Origin: Onchidella celtica
Lineage: Eukaryota > Mollusca > Gastropoda > Systellommatophora > Onchidiidae
Assembly: GCA_963931925.1 (NCBI GenBank)
Contig: OZ007569.1
Coordinates: forward strand, 69,017,920-69,081,919
DNA length: 64,000 nucleotides
Direction: 5' to 3'
The notes under the pieces are model-generated. The model was not told the origin of the DNA and ran no database searches. It saw only the letters and a list, made by a program, of their open reading frames with translations. Shown here piece after piece: positions 24,184 through 33,932 of this stretch. The position numbers were made by a program, and so were the translations under genes. The first letter of the stretch is position 1; each line of letters opens with the position of its first letter.

Positions 24184-27171
24184 TTAAAATATTCTGCTAA
24201 GGAAATCAGCACATACATTTTCTCTGCCTTTTACGTAGTGAATCCTGAATCGATAAGACTGTAAAAATAAACTCCATCGTAATAACTTTGGACTATCAAA
24301 TTTGGCAGAGTTCAAAAACTCTAATGACCGATGGTCAGTTTGGAGCACAAACTCCTTTCCATACAAATACAAAGTAAACTTCTTTACCGCCCAAACGATG
24401 GCTAGGCATTCTCGCTCTGAGACTGAATATTTCGTCTCACGAGGCAATAGCTTACGACTGGCATATGCCACAGGATATAACTTACCCTCATATTCCTGCA
24501 TAAGAGCAGCACCCAACCCGAGGTCTGATGCATCAGTTGCTAAGACAAATTCTTTTAAAAAATCTGGCAAACATAACACGGGTTTGGAAACAATGGCATT
24601 CTTCAGAGAAGTATACGCTTTCTCCTGCACTTCTTCCCATTGAACTACATTGGGCTGACCCTTTCTAAGCAAATCAGACAGTGGTGCTGCAATCGCTGCA
24701 AAGTTAGGTACAAATTCTTGGTAATATCCCACCAGTCCTAAAAATGCTTTCACTTCCTTCTTAGTGGTGGGTCTGGGTGCATCTCGCACCTTACACACAT
24801 TTTCTTCCAACAGACCAATCATACCCTTTCCCACTGAGTGTCCAACAAAGTCCACTTCAGACGTTCCAATCAGGCACTTGGATGGTCTTGCAGTTAATCC
24901 AGCTTGGTCCATCCTCTGCAGCAATTCCTTGAGAGCCTTCACATGCTCGTCGAATGTCTCTGTATGGATCAGCAGGTCGTCCACATACGCTGTCACATTG
25001 TTCAGTCCCTGGATCAATGGCTTCACGATCCTGTTCAGTGTAGCTCCTGAGTTCATCATCCCGAAGGGCATCCGGGTGAATTCATAGTGTTCGCCCATGG
25101 TGACGGACGCTGTCTTGGGAATGTCTTGTTCCCGGACTCGCACTTGCCAATATCCCTTGCTCATGTCGATCCGAGAGAATAATTTTTCTCTCGATAGACT
25201 CTGAAACACTTCCGATGGCGCTGCTGTCGGATGAGGGTCGAATACTGTGATCTTGTTTAACCTCCTGTGGTCGATGCAGACTCGGTTGGATCCGTCCTTC
25301 TTCTTGACGACAACAACAGGTGAAGCATAAGCTGATGAGCTCCTTCGAATGATGCCCAGCCGTTCCATGGTGCTAAGCTCCTCCTTCAAGGAGTCGCGCA
25401 TAGTGTAGGGCACCGGGTATGGTCGTTGACGAACTGGTACTTCTGTCGTAAGGTCGATGCGATGTTCACCCAACTGGCAGCATCCAGGGAGATTGGTGAA
25501 GACGTGTTGGTAATCCTTCACCACATCGCAGAGTTCTTGACGTTGTTCCGACGTCAGTTGCGTTCCATACTGGACATTTCTGTAGCCTTCCTTCTGGTCC
25601 CAGCTTCCTAGGTCGGCAAGGTCCTCCGTCGTTCCACCGTTGTCGCCTTCCAGGTCGCAGTCCTCGATGACTGTCATGCCAGCTGACTCCACGGGTTGAC
25701 TCTTGTCTATCAGGTCGTCCTCTGCCAGTACAGTCTCAGCACTATCACCGCCGCCGTCCTTTATGGCGTTGACATGTTCAGGCGTGGTATCTCTCCTACT
25801 GTTGTCCATCCCACACATCTCGGTCACAAGAGGTCTCGGTTTCATTGCCACTGCTGCTGCTTTTGACGTCCTTGGAATGTATCTCTTGAGGAGGTTGGCG
25901 TGCAAGGTCTTTTCTTTTGCACCCATCTTGACTCTATAGTCGTTAACACCGACAACTGAGACTACCTTATATGGTCCCTTCCATTGGACTAGGAGCTTGT
26001 TAGTATTCGTCGGCAGTAACACCAACACTTCATCTCCGGGGCGGAACTTCCTCTCTCTCGCCTTCCGGTCGTAGTAGGTCTTCTGTCTACCTTGAGCCTT
26101 GGAGAGTTCTTCCGTCGCTAGCTTCCATGTGTCCTCCAGCCTCTCACGTAGTTCCATGACGTACTGGTAACTGGTCTTCGTTTCCGGCTCCTCTACGTCC
26201 TTGGTCCATAGTTGACGTAAGATGTGCATCGGTCCTCTCACAGTTCTCCCATACAGCAACTCGAATGGGGCAAACTTGGTCGACTCTTGAGGAACTTCAC
26301 GATATGCGAAGAGCAGCGGGTTGATGTATCTGTGCCACTGCTTGGGTTGCTCTGCGCACAGTCGTCTCAATGTTTTCTTCAGCGTGCCGTTGAATCGCTC
26401 CACCAACCCGTTGCACATAGGGTGGTAGACTGTAGTGGTAGACTGTCGAATCCCCAGTAGTCTATTCGTTTCCTTCATGACATCTGACATAAACTGGGTC
26501 CCTTGGTCGGACAAGATCTCTTCGGGCACACCCAAACGGCTGTAGATGTTCACTAAGGCTTCTGCTACCGTTTCTGCGTCGATCTTCTTCAAGGGTGTGG
26601 CTTCAGGGTAACGAGTAGCGTAGTCTATGTATACCAGGATATACCGATGTCCACCTTCACTTGGGGGGTCGATAGGTCCTACTAAGTCCACGGCCACTCT
26701 CCTAAACGGTACGTCCACTACTGGCATACTCTGCAGGTGCACCTTTGGTGTCGCTCCTTTGTTCACTGTCCTCTGGCATATGTCGCATGAGCGGCAGTAT
26801 CTCGCGACGTCACCTTCGATACCAGGCCAGTAAAAATTGCTCATCACCCTGTCCTTCGTCTTCTCCACGCCGAGATGTCCTCCGACGATAGAATCATGGG
26901 CAACGCTCAGTACATACTCCCTCAGTTTCTCGGGTAGTACCACTTGTCTTGTAATCGTAGCCTGTCTTATGTCCTTATAAATCCGGTACAGTACACCTCC
27001 GTGTCTCTCGAAGTGTACGGACTTGTTGCCTCTATTGGTCGGATTTTTCTTCTGCCCCAACTTCTTGAGGTCTTCGTCTTCTTCCTGGAGTCGGATGAGT
27101 TCCTTCCTATCCACTCCCGCGTGCCGTTCTGCCCTCGGCACCCTCAGCGGCGTAGACTGGTCCTTCCTCTT
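24184..27171 (-). CDS. pol: Pol polyprotein: integrase, reverse transcriptase, RNase H
   Basis: The open frame follows directly on the gag-pro UAG, so no separate start is needed. Counting 985 residues from the GTG codon at 27141: integrase zinc site H82/H89/C119/C122; DDE core D152, D212, E248 (D-x35-E); GPY motif at 389-391 (WKGPY), typical of chromovirus-like and related Gypsy integrases; an acidic linker about 440-520; RT with DMSKGYWQV near 659-667, MPFGMMNSGAT and YVDD (719-722); RNase H with DAS (D870), E911, TDH (D936) and D979 in ADFLSR. All catalytic residues appear present. Integrase before RT is unusual for Ty3/Gypsy. Expression is probably by UAG readthrough from Gag-Pro. Cleavage sites cannot be placed. 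Confidence 0.95.
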   Translation of the reverse strand, partial: KRKDQSTPLRVPRAERHAGVDRKELIRLQEEDEDLKKLGQKKNPTNRGNKSVHFERHGGVLYRIYKDIRQATITRQVVLPEKLREYVLSVAHDSIVGGHLGVEKTKDRVMSNFYWPGIEGDVARYCRSCDICQRTVNKGATPKVHLQSMPVVDVPFRRVAVDLVGPIDPPSEGGHRYILVYIDYATRYPEATPLKKIDAETVAEALVNIYSRLGVPEEILSDQGTQFMSDVMKETNRLLGIRQSTTTVYHPMCNGLVERFNGTLKKTLRRLCAEQPKQWHRYINPLLFAYREVPQESTKFAPFELLYGRTVRGPMHILRQLWTKDVEEPETKTSYQYVMELRERLEDTWKLATEELSKAQGRQKTYYDRKARERKFRPGDEVLVLLPTNTNKLLVQWKGPYKVVSVVGVNDYRVKMGAKEKTLHANLLKRYIPRTSKAAAVAMKPRPLVTEMCGMDNSRRDTTPEHVNAIKDGGGDSAETVLAEDDLIDKSQPVESAGMTVIEDCDLEGDNGGTTEDLADLGSWDQKEGYRNVQYGTQLTSEQRQELCDVVKDYQHVFTNLPGCCQLGEHRIDLTTEVPVRQRPYPVPYTMRDSLKEELSTMERLGIIRRSSSAYASPVVVVKKKDGSNRVCIDHRRLNKITVFDPHPTAAPSEVFQSLSREKLFSRIDMSKGYWQVRVREQDIPKTASVTMGEHYEFTRMPFGMMNSGATLNRIVKPLIQGLNNVTAYVDDLLIHTETFDEHVKALKELLQRMDQAGLTARPSKCLIGTSEVDFVGHSVGKGMIGLLEENVCKVRDAPRPTTKKEVKAFLGLVGYYQEFVPNFAAIAAPLSDLLRKGQPNVVQWEEVQEKAYTSLKNAIVSKPVLCLPDFLKEFVLATDASDLGLGAALMQEYEGKLYPVAYASRKLLPRETKYSVSERECLAIVWAVKKFTLYLYGKEFVLQTDHRSLEFLNSAKFDSPKLLRWSLFLQSYRFRIHYVKGRENVCADFLSRIF

Positions 27172-27174
27172 CTA
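27172..27174 (-). promoter_or_regulatory. In-frame UAG between gag-pro and pol (likely readthrough site)
   Basis: On the minus strand, CAG-TAG-AAG-AGG separates two ORFs in the same frame. No other stop occurs from the gag ATG at 28719 to the pol stop at 24184 (1,512 codons in all). This matches stop-codon suppression as used by gammaretroviruses. A downstream stimulatory fold is likely but was not modelled. Confidence 0.7.
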
Positions 27175-28719
27175 CTGGGCCCTCGTGATCACCGCTCCTA
27201 CCATCACCTCAGTATCAGGGTCGTACGGGTCCTTCGCTCCGTCCACGTTCCCGACTACTAGGTCGCAGATGGTCTCCGGGAGACACAGTGCCGTCACTCT
27301 GCCCGTCAGGTAAGGCGTTCTCACGTCGATAATGGCTTCCTCCGCCGCTAGCAAGGAGTTATCGATCCTGGCGATGAGTTTCTTCCCACCGGTGAGCTGT
27401 CCGTCGTCCACCATTGATCGCCGCACCACTACACCTTCAGAGCCGGTATCTCTTAGGACGTCTACTGCTCGATTTCCAATCAAGCCCTTCATCACTGGTA
27501 ACTTCAGCTTCTCCACGGTCCTTCCGTCACTGCATCCTCCGCACGTAACAGGCACCGCTAACTGGAGCTTCCCGTCCTTCATTACCGCTTGAACGTTGAT
27601 GCTGGTGTCAGCCGTCGTCGCATCCTGTCTCGACGACTCGTCCGCCGCTATAACTACGGCCGCCGCCGCCTTGTTCGGCTTGCCTCGCCCCGTATCCTTC
27701 TGGGCTGGACACATTCTCCGAACGTGGCCTGGCTTTCCACAAAGGTAACATCTCAACTCACCTTTGTCGTTTATCTTGGTACGACACTCCGTCGCCTTAT
27801 GTCCCGGCCTCTGGCACCTATGGCAGACCTGTAGACTTCTGTCTCCGTTGGGCCTCTGTCGCACTGGCCGGCTCTGCAGTCTGGCGCTTCCTCTGAGTGT
27901 CCGGTTCCTCGCTACCAGGAACGCCTCCGCTGAATCTGCGATGTCCTGTAGCGTCTTTGGTTTCCTCTCCCTCACATGGGTTGCAAGGTCTGGTGGGCAG
28001 GCATCCATGAATTGCTCTCTGACGAACAGATCTCTCACTCCTTCGTAGGTCTCCTCCGTCTTCGACAGCTTTATCCACCTCTCTAGATAGGTCTTGATCC
28101 TGGTCAAAAACATTCCAACATCTTCTCCATCTTCAGGCTTACCTTGTCTGAACATGAGTCTGTATCCGTCCTCTGACAGGTTGTACCTCTTCTGCAACGC
28201 TTCCTTGACCTTGTCGTAATCCTTGGCTTCGTCGATCGGTAGTCTGCAGAAGCACTCCAAAGCTCTCCCGGTCAGCAGGGCAGACAGTGATGTCGTCCAG
28301 GTGGATCTGGGCCATTCAGCTGTCTCGGCAAACCTCTCAAACCGCAGCAACCAGCTATCCAGATCGTCCTTCTTGTCTTGAAATGCAGGTAGCTTGGGTC
28401 TCTTAGAACTGGCGTGGTCGTCGGTCTTCTGCGCTGAGTCGTTGCCTCCACGTTGCTGGCGCATCCTCTCTATCTCCAACTCGTGGTTCATCTTTTCCCT
28501 TTCCAGCTGTCGTTCAGCCTCCTTCTCCTGTCGTTCAGCCTCCTTCTCCTGTCGTTGAGCCTCCTTCTCCCGAGCCTGTCGTTCAGCCTCCTTCTCCTGT
28601 CGTTGAGCCTCCAGCTGTCTTTCTCTTTCTAGGCCTTCACGGAGGTAGTCCCGTCTCTCCTGCCCAGTGAGCTCCATAGCGTCCGCTTCCTGACTAAGTA
28701 TTCCAATAACCTCCGACAT
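27172..28719 (-). CDS. gag-pro: Gag-protease polyprotein with SCAN-like capsid
   Basis: This 515-residue ORF starts 108 nt after the 5' LTR. Residues 30-90 are a charged coiled coil with EAERQ/EKEAQRQ repeats. Residues about 110-275 are capsid; the second half (about 205-270) shows the SCAN pattern EQFMDACPPDLATHVRERKP. Two CCHC knuckles follow at C299-C312 and C324-C337. A retropepsin begins near D424 (DTGSEG) and includes CDLVVGN toward the end. Gag builds the particle, the knuckles bind RNA, and the protease matures the polyprotein. The SCAN domain of vertebrate zinc-finger proteins is thought to derive from Gmr1-like Gag, which supports the clade call. Confidence 0.93.
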   Translation of the reverse strand: MSEVIGILSQEADAMELTGQERRDYLREGLERERQLEAQRQEKEAERQAREKEAQRQEKEAERQEKEAERQLEREKMNHELEIERMRQQRGGNDSAQKTDDHASSKRPKLPAFQDKKDDLDSWLLRFERFAETAEWPRSTWTTSLSALLTGRALECFCRLPIDEAKDYDKVKEALQKRYNLSEDGYRLMFRQGKPEDGEDVGMFLTRIKTYLERWIKLSKTEETYEGVRDLFVREQFMDACPPDLATHVRERKPKTLQDIADSAEAFLVARNRTLRGSARLQSRPVRQRPNGDRSLQVCHRCQRPGHKATECRTKINDKGELRCYLCGKPGHVRRMCPAQKDTGRGKPNKAAAAVVIAADESSRQDATTADTSINVQAVMKDGKLQLAVPVTCGGCSDGRTVEKLKLPVMKGLIGNRAVDVLRDTGSEGVVVRRSMVDDGQLTGGKKLIARIDNSLLAAEEAIIDVRTPYLTGRVTALCLPETICDLVVGNVDGAKDPYDPDTEVMVGAVITRAQ

Positions 28720-28806
28720 GTTGGAGATAGCTTGTCCATGATATTCTACAATAAACTATGTAAATAAATCTAGTAATTTTGATCTGGTCCGCTCGAATAT
28801 GGTCGG

Positions 28807-28824
28807 ATCCCGGACGAGCCCCCA
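28807..28824 (-). promoter_or_regulatory. Primer binding site, tRNA-Pro type
   Basis: The minus strand reads TGGGGGCTCGTCCGGGAT, 18 nt complementary to the 3' end of tRNA-Pro including CCA. It lies three bases inside the 5' LTR boundary. The same primer site is used by murine leukaemia virus. Confidence 0.9.
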
Positions 28825-28827
28825 GTA

Positions 28828-29865
28828 TGTAACAGCTGAGGTTGTTCTAGCACGTTGTAGTAGGGGGGAGTTAGTTGATCTAACTACAACCCTTTAGAAA
28901 ACGAAACTATTACAGCTGTAAAATAAATAAACACGAGATCCGACGATAGATTAAATAATACTAAAGTTTAATAACTGTATAGTGAACAATAAATTACTAG
29001 GAAGACACCAGCGAAACTAAATATCTACGCCACACAAAAGGAAACTCACTTACTCACCGACCAACCACTCACACAGGTCTATATATATAAACATTCCTAC
29101 AGAAAGTTCCCGAAATAAACGTTACCTTTGCCCTCGCACAAACTAACCAATCACGCCACACAAAAGGAAACTCACTTACTCACCGACCAACCACTCACAC
29201 AGGTCTATAGACCATTTTAATTTACCGTCCTCCATATCACGTGATTTGCAAACAAAATGGCGGCGTGTAGGGCGGAAATGGTGGGCAACGGTCGAACGAT
29301 GCCATCCTCTTGTTGGGCACCCAACTGTACAAACCCGTTACGTGCTGGTTCTGGCATAAAAATGCATCTTTGCTTTGAATGTGCACATATTCAGATGCCA
29401 TAATCAAGGCAAGTTGAGGTTTTTGCCCTACACGGTGCTTTTCGAAGCCGTGCGGCTCCCCGCAAACAACCGTAACGCGGAAGTTGAAAAGGTCTATATA
29501 TATAAACATTCCTACAGAAAGTTCCTGAAATAAACGTTACCTTTGCCCTCGCACAAACTAACCAATCACGCATCATCAATACGTCATCAGGTTACATCAC
29601 TCAAGGCCAAATCTGGCGTAAACATTCGTATCCACAATGTTATCGAATGTTCGGGAACATACTAATATTTACTGAACGAGTCAAAACATCTGACAACAAG
29701 CGAGCGAGGAAAAAAACTACTCACTGGAAAAGAAGGTCAGGTCACGGAGTACAGTACACTCTGGCGGTTGTCAACAATAAAATGAAAAAAGTAGTGGACA
29801 CATGCTCAGCCACCAGCACAACAACAACACCGGGGGAGGGCAAGGGGTAGCCCGCAGATGCTACA
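28828..29865 (-). repeat. 5' LTR, enlarged to 1,038 bp
   Basis: Same TG...CA termini as the 3' LTR but 415 bp longer. The excess is exactly a 126-bp tandem duplication (29027-29152 repeated from 29153), a 281-bp insertion (29210-29490) and its 8-bp target duplication. Since LTRs are identical at integration, these changes came later. Confidence 0.95.
29210..29490 (+). mobile_element. 281-bp insertion with a THAP-like first exon
   Basis: The insertion is flanked by direct copies of GGTCTATA (29202-29209 and 29491-29498), an 8-bp duplication as made by P and hAT transposases. Inside, an ATG at 29258 and a second at 29299 open a frame reading MPSSCWAPNCTN...GSGIKMH, like the start of a THAP zinc-binding domain (C-x4-C), before a stop at 29400. 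Terminal repeats are at best weak. It is probably a non-autonomous, internally deleted P-type element. Confidence 0.55.
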
Positions 29866-29870
29866 GTATT
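29866..29870. repeat. Target-site duplication GTATT (right)
   Basis: Partner of 22798-22802; it defines the retrotransposon insertion exactly. Confidence 0.9.
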
Positions 29871-29969
29871 GATAAAAGCCCATTGTCAAGTTATTTAAAT
29901 TTGGTGGAGCATGCGACGGATCGAAAGGTACTCATTGAAAAAAACATAATCTTATATTTCTGTACTCTC

Positions 29970-30490
29970 AGTCAAAAGACACATTAGAAGAGACAAAAGT
30001 ACTTGGAAGATCACGACGTGGTACGCATGTACATTTCAAATTGTTGTACGAAAAAGTTTGTAGGTCGAGTCAAACAACAACTATTCTAAGTTTGTGACTG
30101 TGCATTCTCCACATACCCTCGTCAGATAGAAATCCCATTGCCTTTTGTTGTTTGTCCACCCGAGAACGTATTTAATAATTGCCAGGCAGATTAACGTTGT
30201 GTCCTCGTCTTCAGTATATTCGGACAATGAAATTTGTGTTCCAAGAATCGACAAGTTAAATAATACATTGACAAAGGCATGTGTCCAGAGATTAAAATCT
30301 GGATTTCATTTAAGAGCTTCCAGTGGCCACACAGGGAAAATACGAAATATTAATCGTTCTGGAATGAACGATAAATTGTTTCAGCTCTCATTACATTGAT
30401 GACCTTAAAAATTAAAATGTATGGTCCATGGGAACTAACCATATTAATAGCATTGGACCTGACATTAAAGAGTATCCTCTCATCTCCTAT
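29970..30490 (+). repeat. Dispersed repeat, copy 2
   Basis: Diverged copy of 12395-12930 in the same orientation, without the microsatellite. No coding potential recognised. Confidence 0.7.
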
Positions 30491-30750
30491 TTCTTAATTT
30501 ACATTATTTTTATGCAGTGTGAGAACGTTTTCGTTGTTGTATTTGTAAAATCTTTATAGCTTTTTTTCTTTGCTTCTATCTAAGTCAAACATATTTTGAT
30601 TCAGTTCAGAACAATTGAACTTACAAATTAATACATGTAATGCGCTAGTAAAATGGGACGGAACTCGCATCCTTTAAATACACATCCGTTATTTGCATGA
30701 TTATTTGTCCCTGATATAATCATTAGAAATGAATTATCATCTGTCCAAAT

Positions 30751-31191
30751 CAGTGGCTCTCAACTTTTATCAGGCAATCGCTCCCTTCGACTCCAAATTT
30801 TCTTTCACCCCCCCTCCCCCTTCCCCGGCCCCAAAGTTCTTACTCAAACCCAACGGATACATTTCACAAGGGGACAGATTTCTACATACAAAATATGATG
30901 TTACGTTTTGCTAAGTCTTATTGAAATGACAATAGGCGTGTTGTTCATTCATTATAAAATAGAAAACATTCTTGGCCAAATGCACTAAAGAAATAGGCCT
31001 CTTGTGTTCATGAAAAATGTCTATGTGTGCTGCTGAACAATTCCGTGGCTGCGCTGTATTTGTCTCCAAATCGTTCTCCATTTATGTTTTCGCTGGCCCT
31101 ATCAACCCAGTTTATCGCTTTTGCCCCCCCCACCCCCCCACAAAAAAAAAATCAAAATCTTCCACTCCTCACCCTCGGTTGAGAATTACAG
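30751..31191. mobile_element. hAT-type MITE (441 bp)
   Basis: The left end CAGTGGCTCTCAAC and right end GTTGAGAATTACAG are imperfect inverted repeats of the hAT/Charlie type. Flanks GTCCAAAT and CTCTAAAT match at 6 of 8 positions, compatible with a decayed 8-bp target duplication. Internal C-rich tracts at 30803-30825 and 31122-31139 mirror each other in position. No transposase is present. Confidence 0.5.
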
Positions 31192-31199
31192 CTCTAAAT

Positions 31200-33472
31200 C
31201 TTTATATAAAAATGTTGTATGGCTTCTCAGCTTCCTTTGTTCGTGTGAATAATTTTGGTTCATCTATTGATACTTCCCTCTGAAGCTATCTATGTATTTA
31301 TAATTTTTATGTTAATATAGCCAATCCCTTACTCCTTGTATTGATCAAAATCTCCAAGTGTAAGTGATCAATTGTATGAAAAGCAGGAAGGCAATGTCGA
31401 AGCAGTCCTGTACGAACCATAAAAAAAAATAAAAATTTACAAATGATCACTGCAAAAGATCCCAAAACTATTTCGTAAACGGAATGCATTACGCGCATGC
31501 AATCACGAAGTATCTTGTAGCAGAGAAATTATTACTGAAGTATTTTACAAAGCGGATGCGTTCAAGAAAGACAATATCGACGACTCCGAAAGCAAACCTC
31601 TTAAACCTGTTTTGGACCTCCAACTGTTTCCCCGCTAAACAGGTTCGTTATATACTCCCCCATTACGTTTCCTTTTCATAGACTGAATGTCCTTGTGTTT
31701 TGCAGTTTTGCAAAGATTGATAAGAAGATAAACATTACAAGTCACCAGTCCTACCCATCAGTAAAGTTCATCTCTCCATTCATTCTGTAGGCCTACACAG
31801 TTCGCTTCATTTTATCTTTTTCTCGCATTATCCATTGTTTTACCAACTGAAATTACCTTTCTTTTCCTAATTATGTTCATTCATCCATTTCTTACCAGCC
31901 TAACCCTATCTTTCACTCCACCCACACCAGTAAGTTGACCTGAACCTAAAGGAAAAAGAAATTACACAACTCTAAATAGGGCGAACATGCAATAAAGATA
32001 TTGTGCACAATAATCATTTTGTACAGTTTTATTAACTTGTTCAGTTTATTGAATTGTAGTAAACAAAAGTTTAAAAATATAATTACGCGATGAGCAAAGT
32101 CAGTAAATGAAAATAACTGTTTCATTAAACGTTTAAACAACAGGCAGCAAAAAATGAGTAAATGAAGCACAGAAGTCAATGAATAGATGAACTCTTTCCG
32201 CAGTTTTGCTGAATGTGTCAGTTTCGTCTTGCCGAATAGCCAAAAAGCTGTCCAAAACCTCACCGCACCTTTTAGAGCACATAGATCTAGTGGCTCTGCT
32301 TTCGTTTCTTTTTGTTTGTTTGAATGCTCTGAAACGAGATTGTAATTAAATATACAATGTATTTTTTTTATTAGTTAATAAATCATTGTCACTATCGTTA
32401 GGAACGTTCGAACCCCAATATTATTATGCCAATTCTGTTGGCAGTCAAATAAGTTTGGTATTTAGTTAGACTTTCCGCGCAGAAGTCCTAAATCTGGATT
32501 TCAGATGCCAGTAAAGATGTGCATTCACAGCGTGACACCCTCTGAAACTTTGCAGTTTGAGGTTCTGAAGCACATGAACGACTATGTTTGCCGCCCAACG
32601 TTGCAGACAAAAATGGAGCTCGCCGTAAAACTGTCTATGTTGTTGTTGCACCAAGTTCTAAATGAAGGGCACATTGGTCCCTTAATCGACCTGTCTGTAA
32701 AGCATTCTTCGGGTTAATTTTGGTTTGTTTTGTTTTTGATTTTGTCCCTCATATCTCGGCAAAATTTGCACCGAAAGGGTCTCTATACATTCACTTTTAT
32801 GCTTGGCGATTTTCACTTTTTTGCATAGCTCTGTAGTTTATGGTCGGATGCACATGCCAACAAAATGTTTTTGTGAAAAAAACGACTCTAAGGGCATTAA
32901 AATGCAAGAGATAAAACCCGCCAGGTCGCCAACATCGTAACAGACGGCGAACAACACCGGACATGGCGCATCGCTGTATGCCAAGAGGTTCTAATCTTAG
33001 TGGTATCATTGCTGGTTATGTGGTTGAACATCTAATTGACCACACTCCATCAACCAGAGTTAGTGGAAATTGTTAGATATTGTCCAAATAATATAATTCG
33101 CGTGAAGTTGATTTGTTTCTTGCCTTTCCAATACTACAATGCAATGTAATCCAAGGCATATTAAATAGGTATTTTTCGGACGCCACATCTGTTTAGTAGC
33201 ACTGAACCATGCGCTGAAAAATATCCTTTTGTTAGATGTATTTTCATTTAAAAGTTAATCCCCTGGGCCCAAGAAAATATTGGATTAATTAGTTAAACGT
33301 TGGCATTTTCTATGTCCTCCATTTTACGTAAATGATGTGGTCACGCTTAACGGGAATAGGAGAAGAAAGTCCTCATTATGATGTCCCCCTACACTTACTT
33401 TTAGATCCTTCATCATGAGTCCAAAAATTTTTTTTCAAGGAACTGAATATTGCTAATATATATTTTAGGCGA

Positions 33473-33513
<41 letters not shown>

Positions 33514-33932
33514 AAGGACTACTGTATGAAAGGACGCGCACGGCAGATCTTCTGACATCGCTAGCGAAGGCCATTGCATTGACCCAGTTTCTGATGAATA
33601 GTCTATTTTTAGAGCGAACGTAATAGTGTGCTTTAGCGTAGTAATCTAGACTAATAAGATGCGATGAAGTTTATGTCTGTTAAGTAAGACAACACATTTT
33701 CCATACGATTTGTTGGCATTAATTTACTTAGTGAATATCCAACACGCCAAAACTTTTATTTTTAGGCCTAGATCTAGTGCAGAAAGCTTGCACTCTTTTT
33801 CTCCCGGATGTTTACGTTACCGGAACAAGTACTTTGGTTGTGTGGGAAAATATAAACATTGAAACAGACATGTGAAACAATGTGGTACTGGTGGATATTT
33901 TTTGCAAGTTGTGGGATTTATATTCTTTCAAA
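31200..33932. other. Intergenic, one dispersed repeat
   Basis: A segment at about 32545-32665 resembles 41885-41975 (see there). (CT)n(AT)n lies at 33473-33513. No supported gene. Confidence 0.5.

Larger units (their letters stand above)
22803..29865 (-). mobile_element. Complete Gmr1-like Ty3/Gypsy LTR retrotransposon
   Basis: This 7,063-bp element lies on the minus strand and is flanked by GTATT duplications. Order from its 5' end: LTR, tRNA-Pro primer site, Gag-Pro, in-frame UAG, Pol (IN-RT-RNaseH), a non-coding stretch of about 0.75 kb, polypurine tract, LTR. Integrase lies before reverse transcriptase, the reverse of the common Ty3/Gypsy order and the hallmark of the Gmr1 group. There is no env. 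Over aligned positions the LTRs differ at only about five sites, and both ORFs are open, so insertion is recent. Activity is unknown; the 5' LTR has since been altered. Confidence 0.95.

Noticed and set aside
24302..28078. Plus-strand and off-frame ORFs across the retrotransposon
   Set aside because: They are shadows of gag-pro and pol on the minus strand.
32400..32420. GTTCGAACCCC, like a tRNA B box
   Set aside because: No A box or cloverleaf can be drawn around it.
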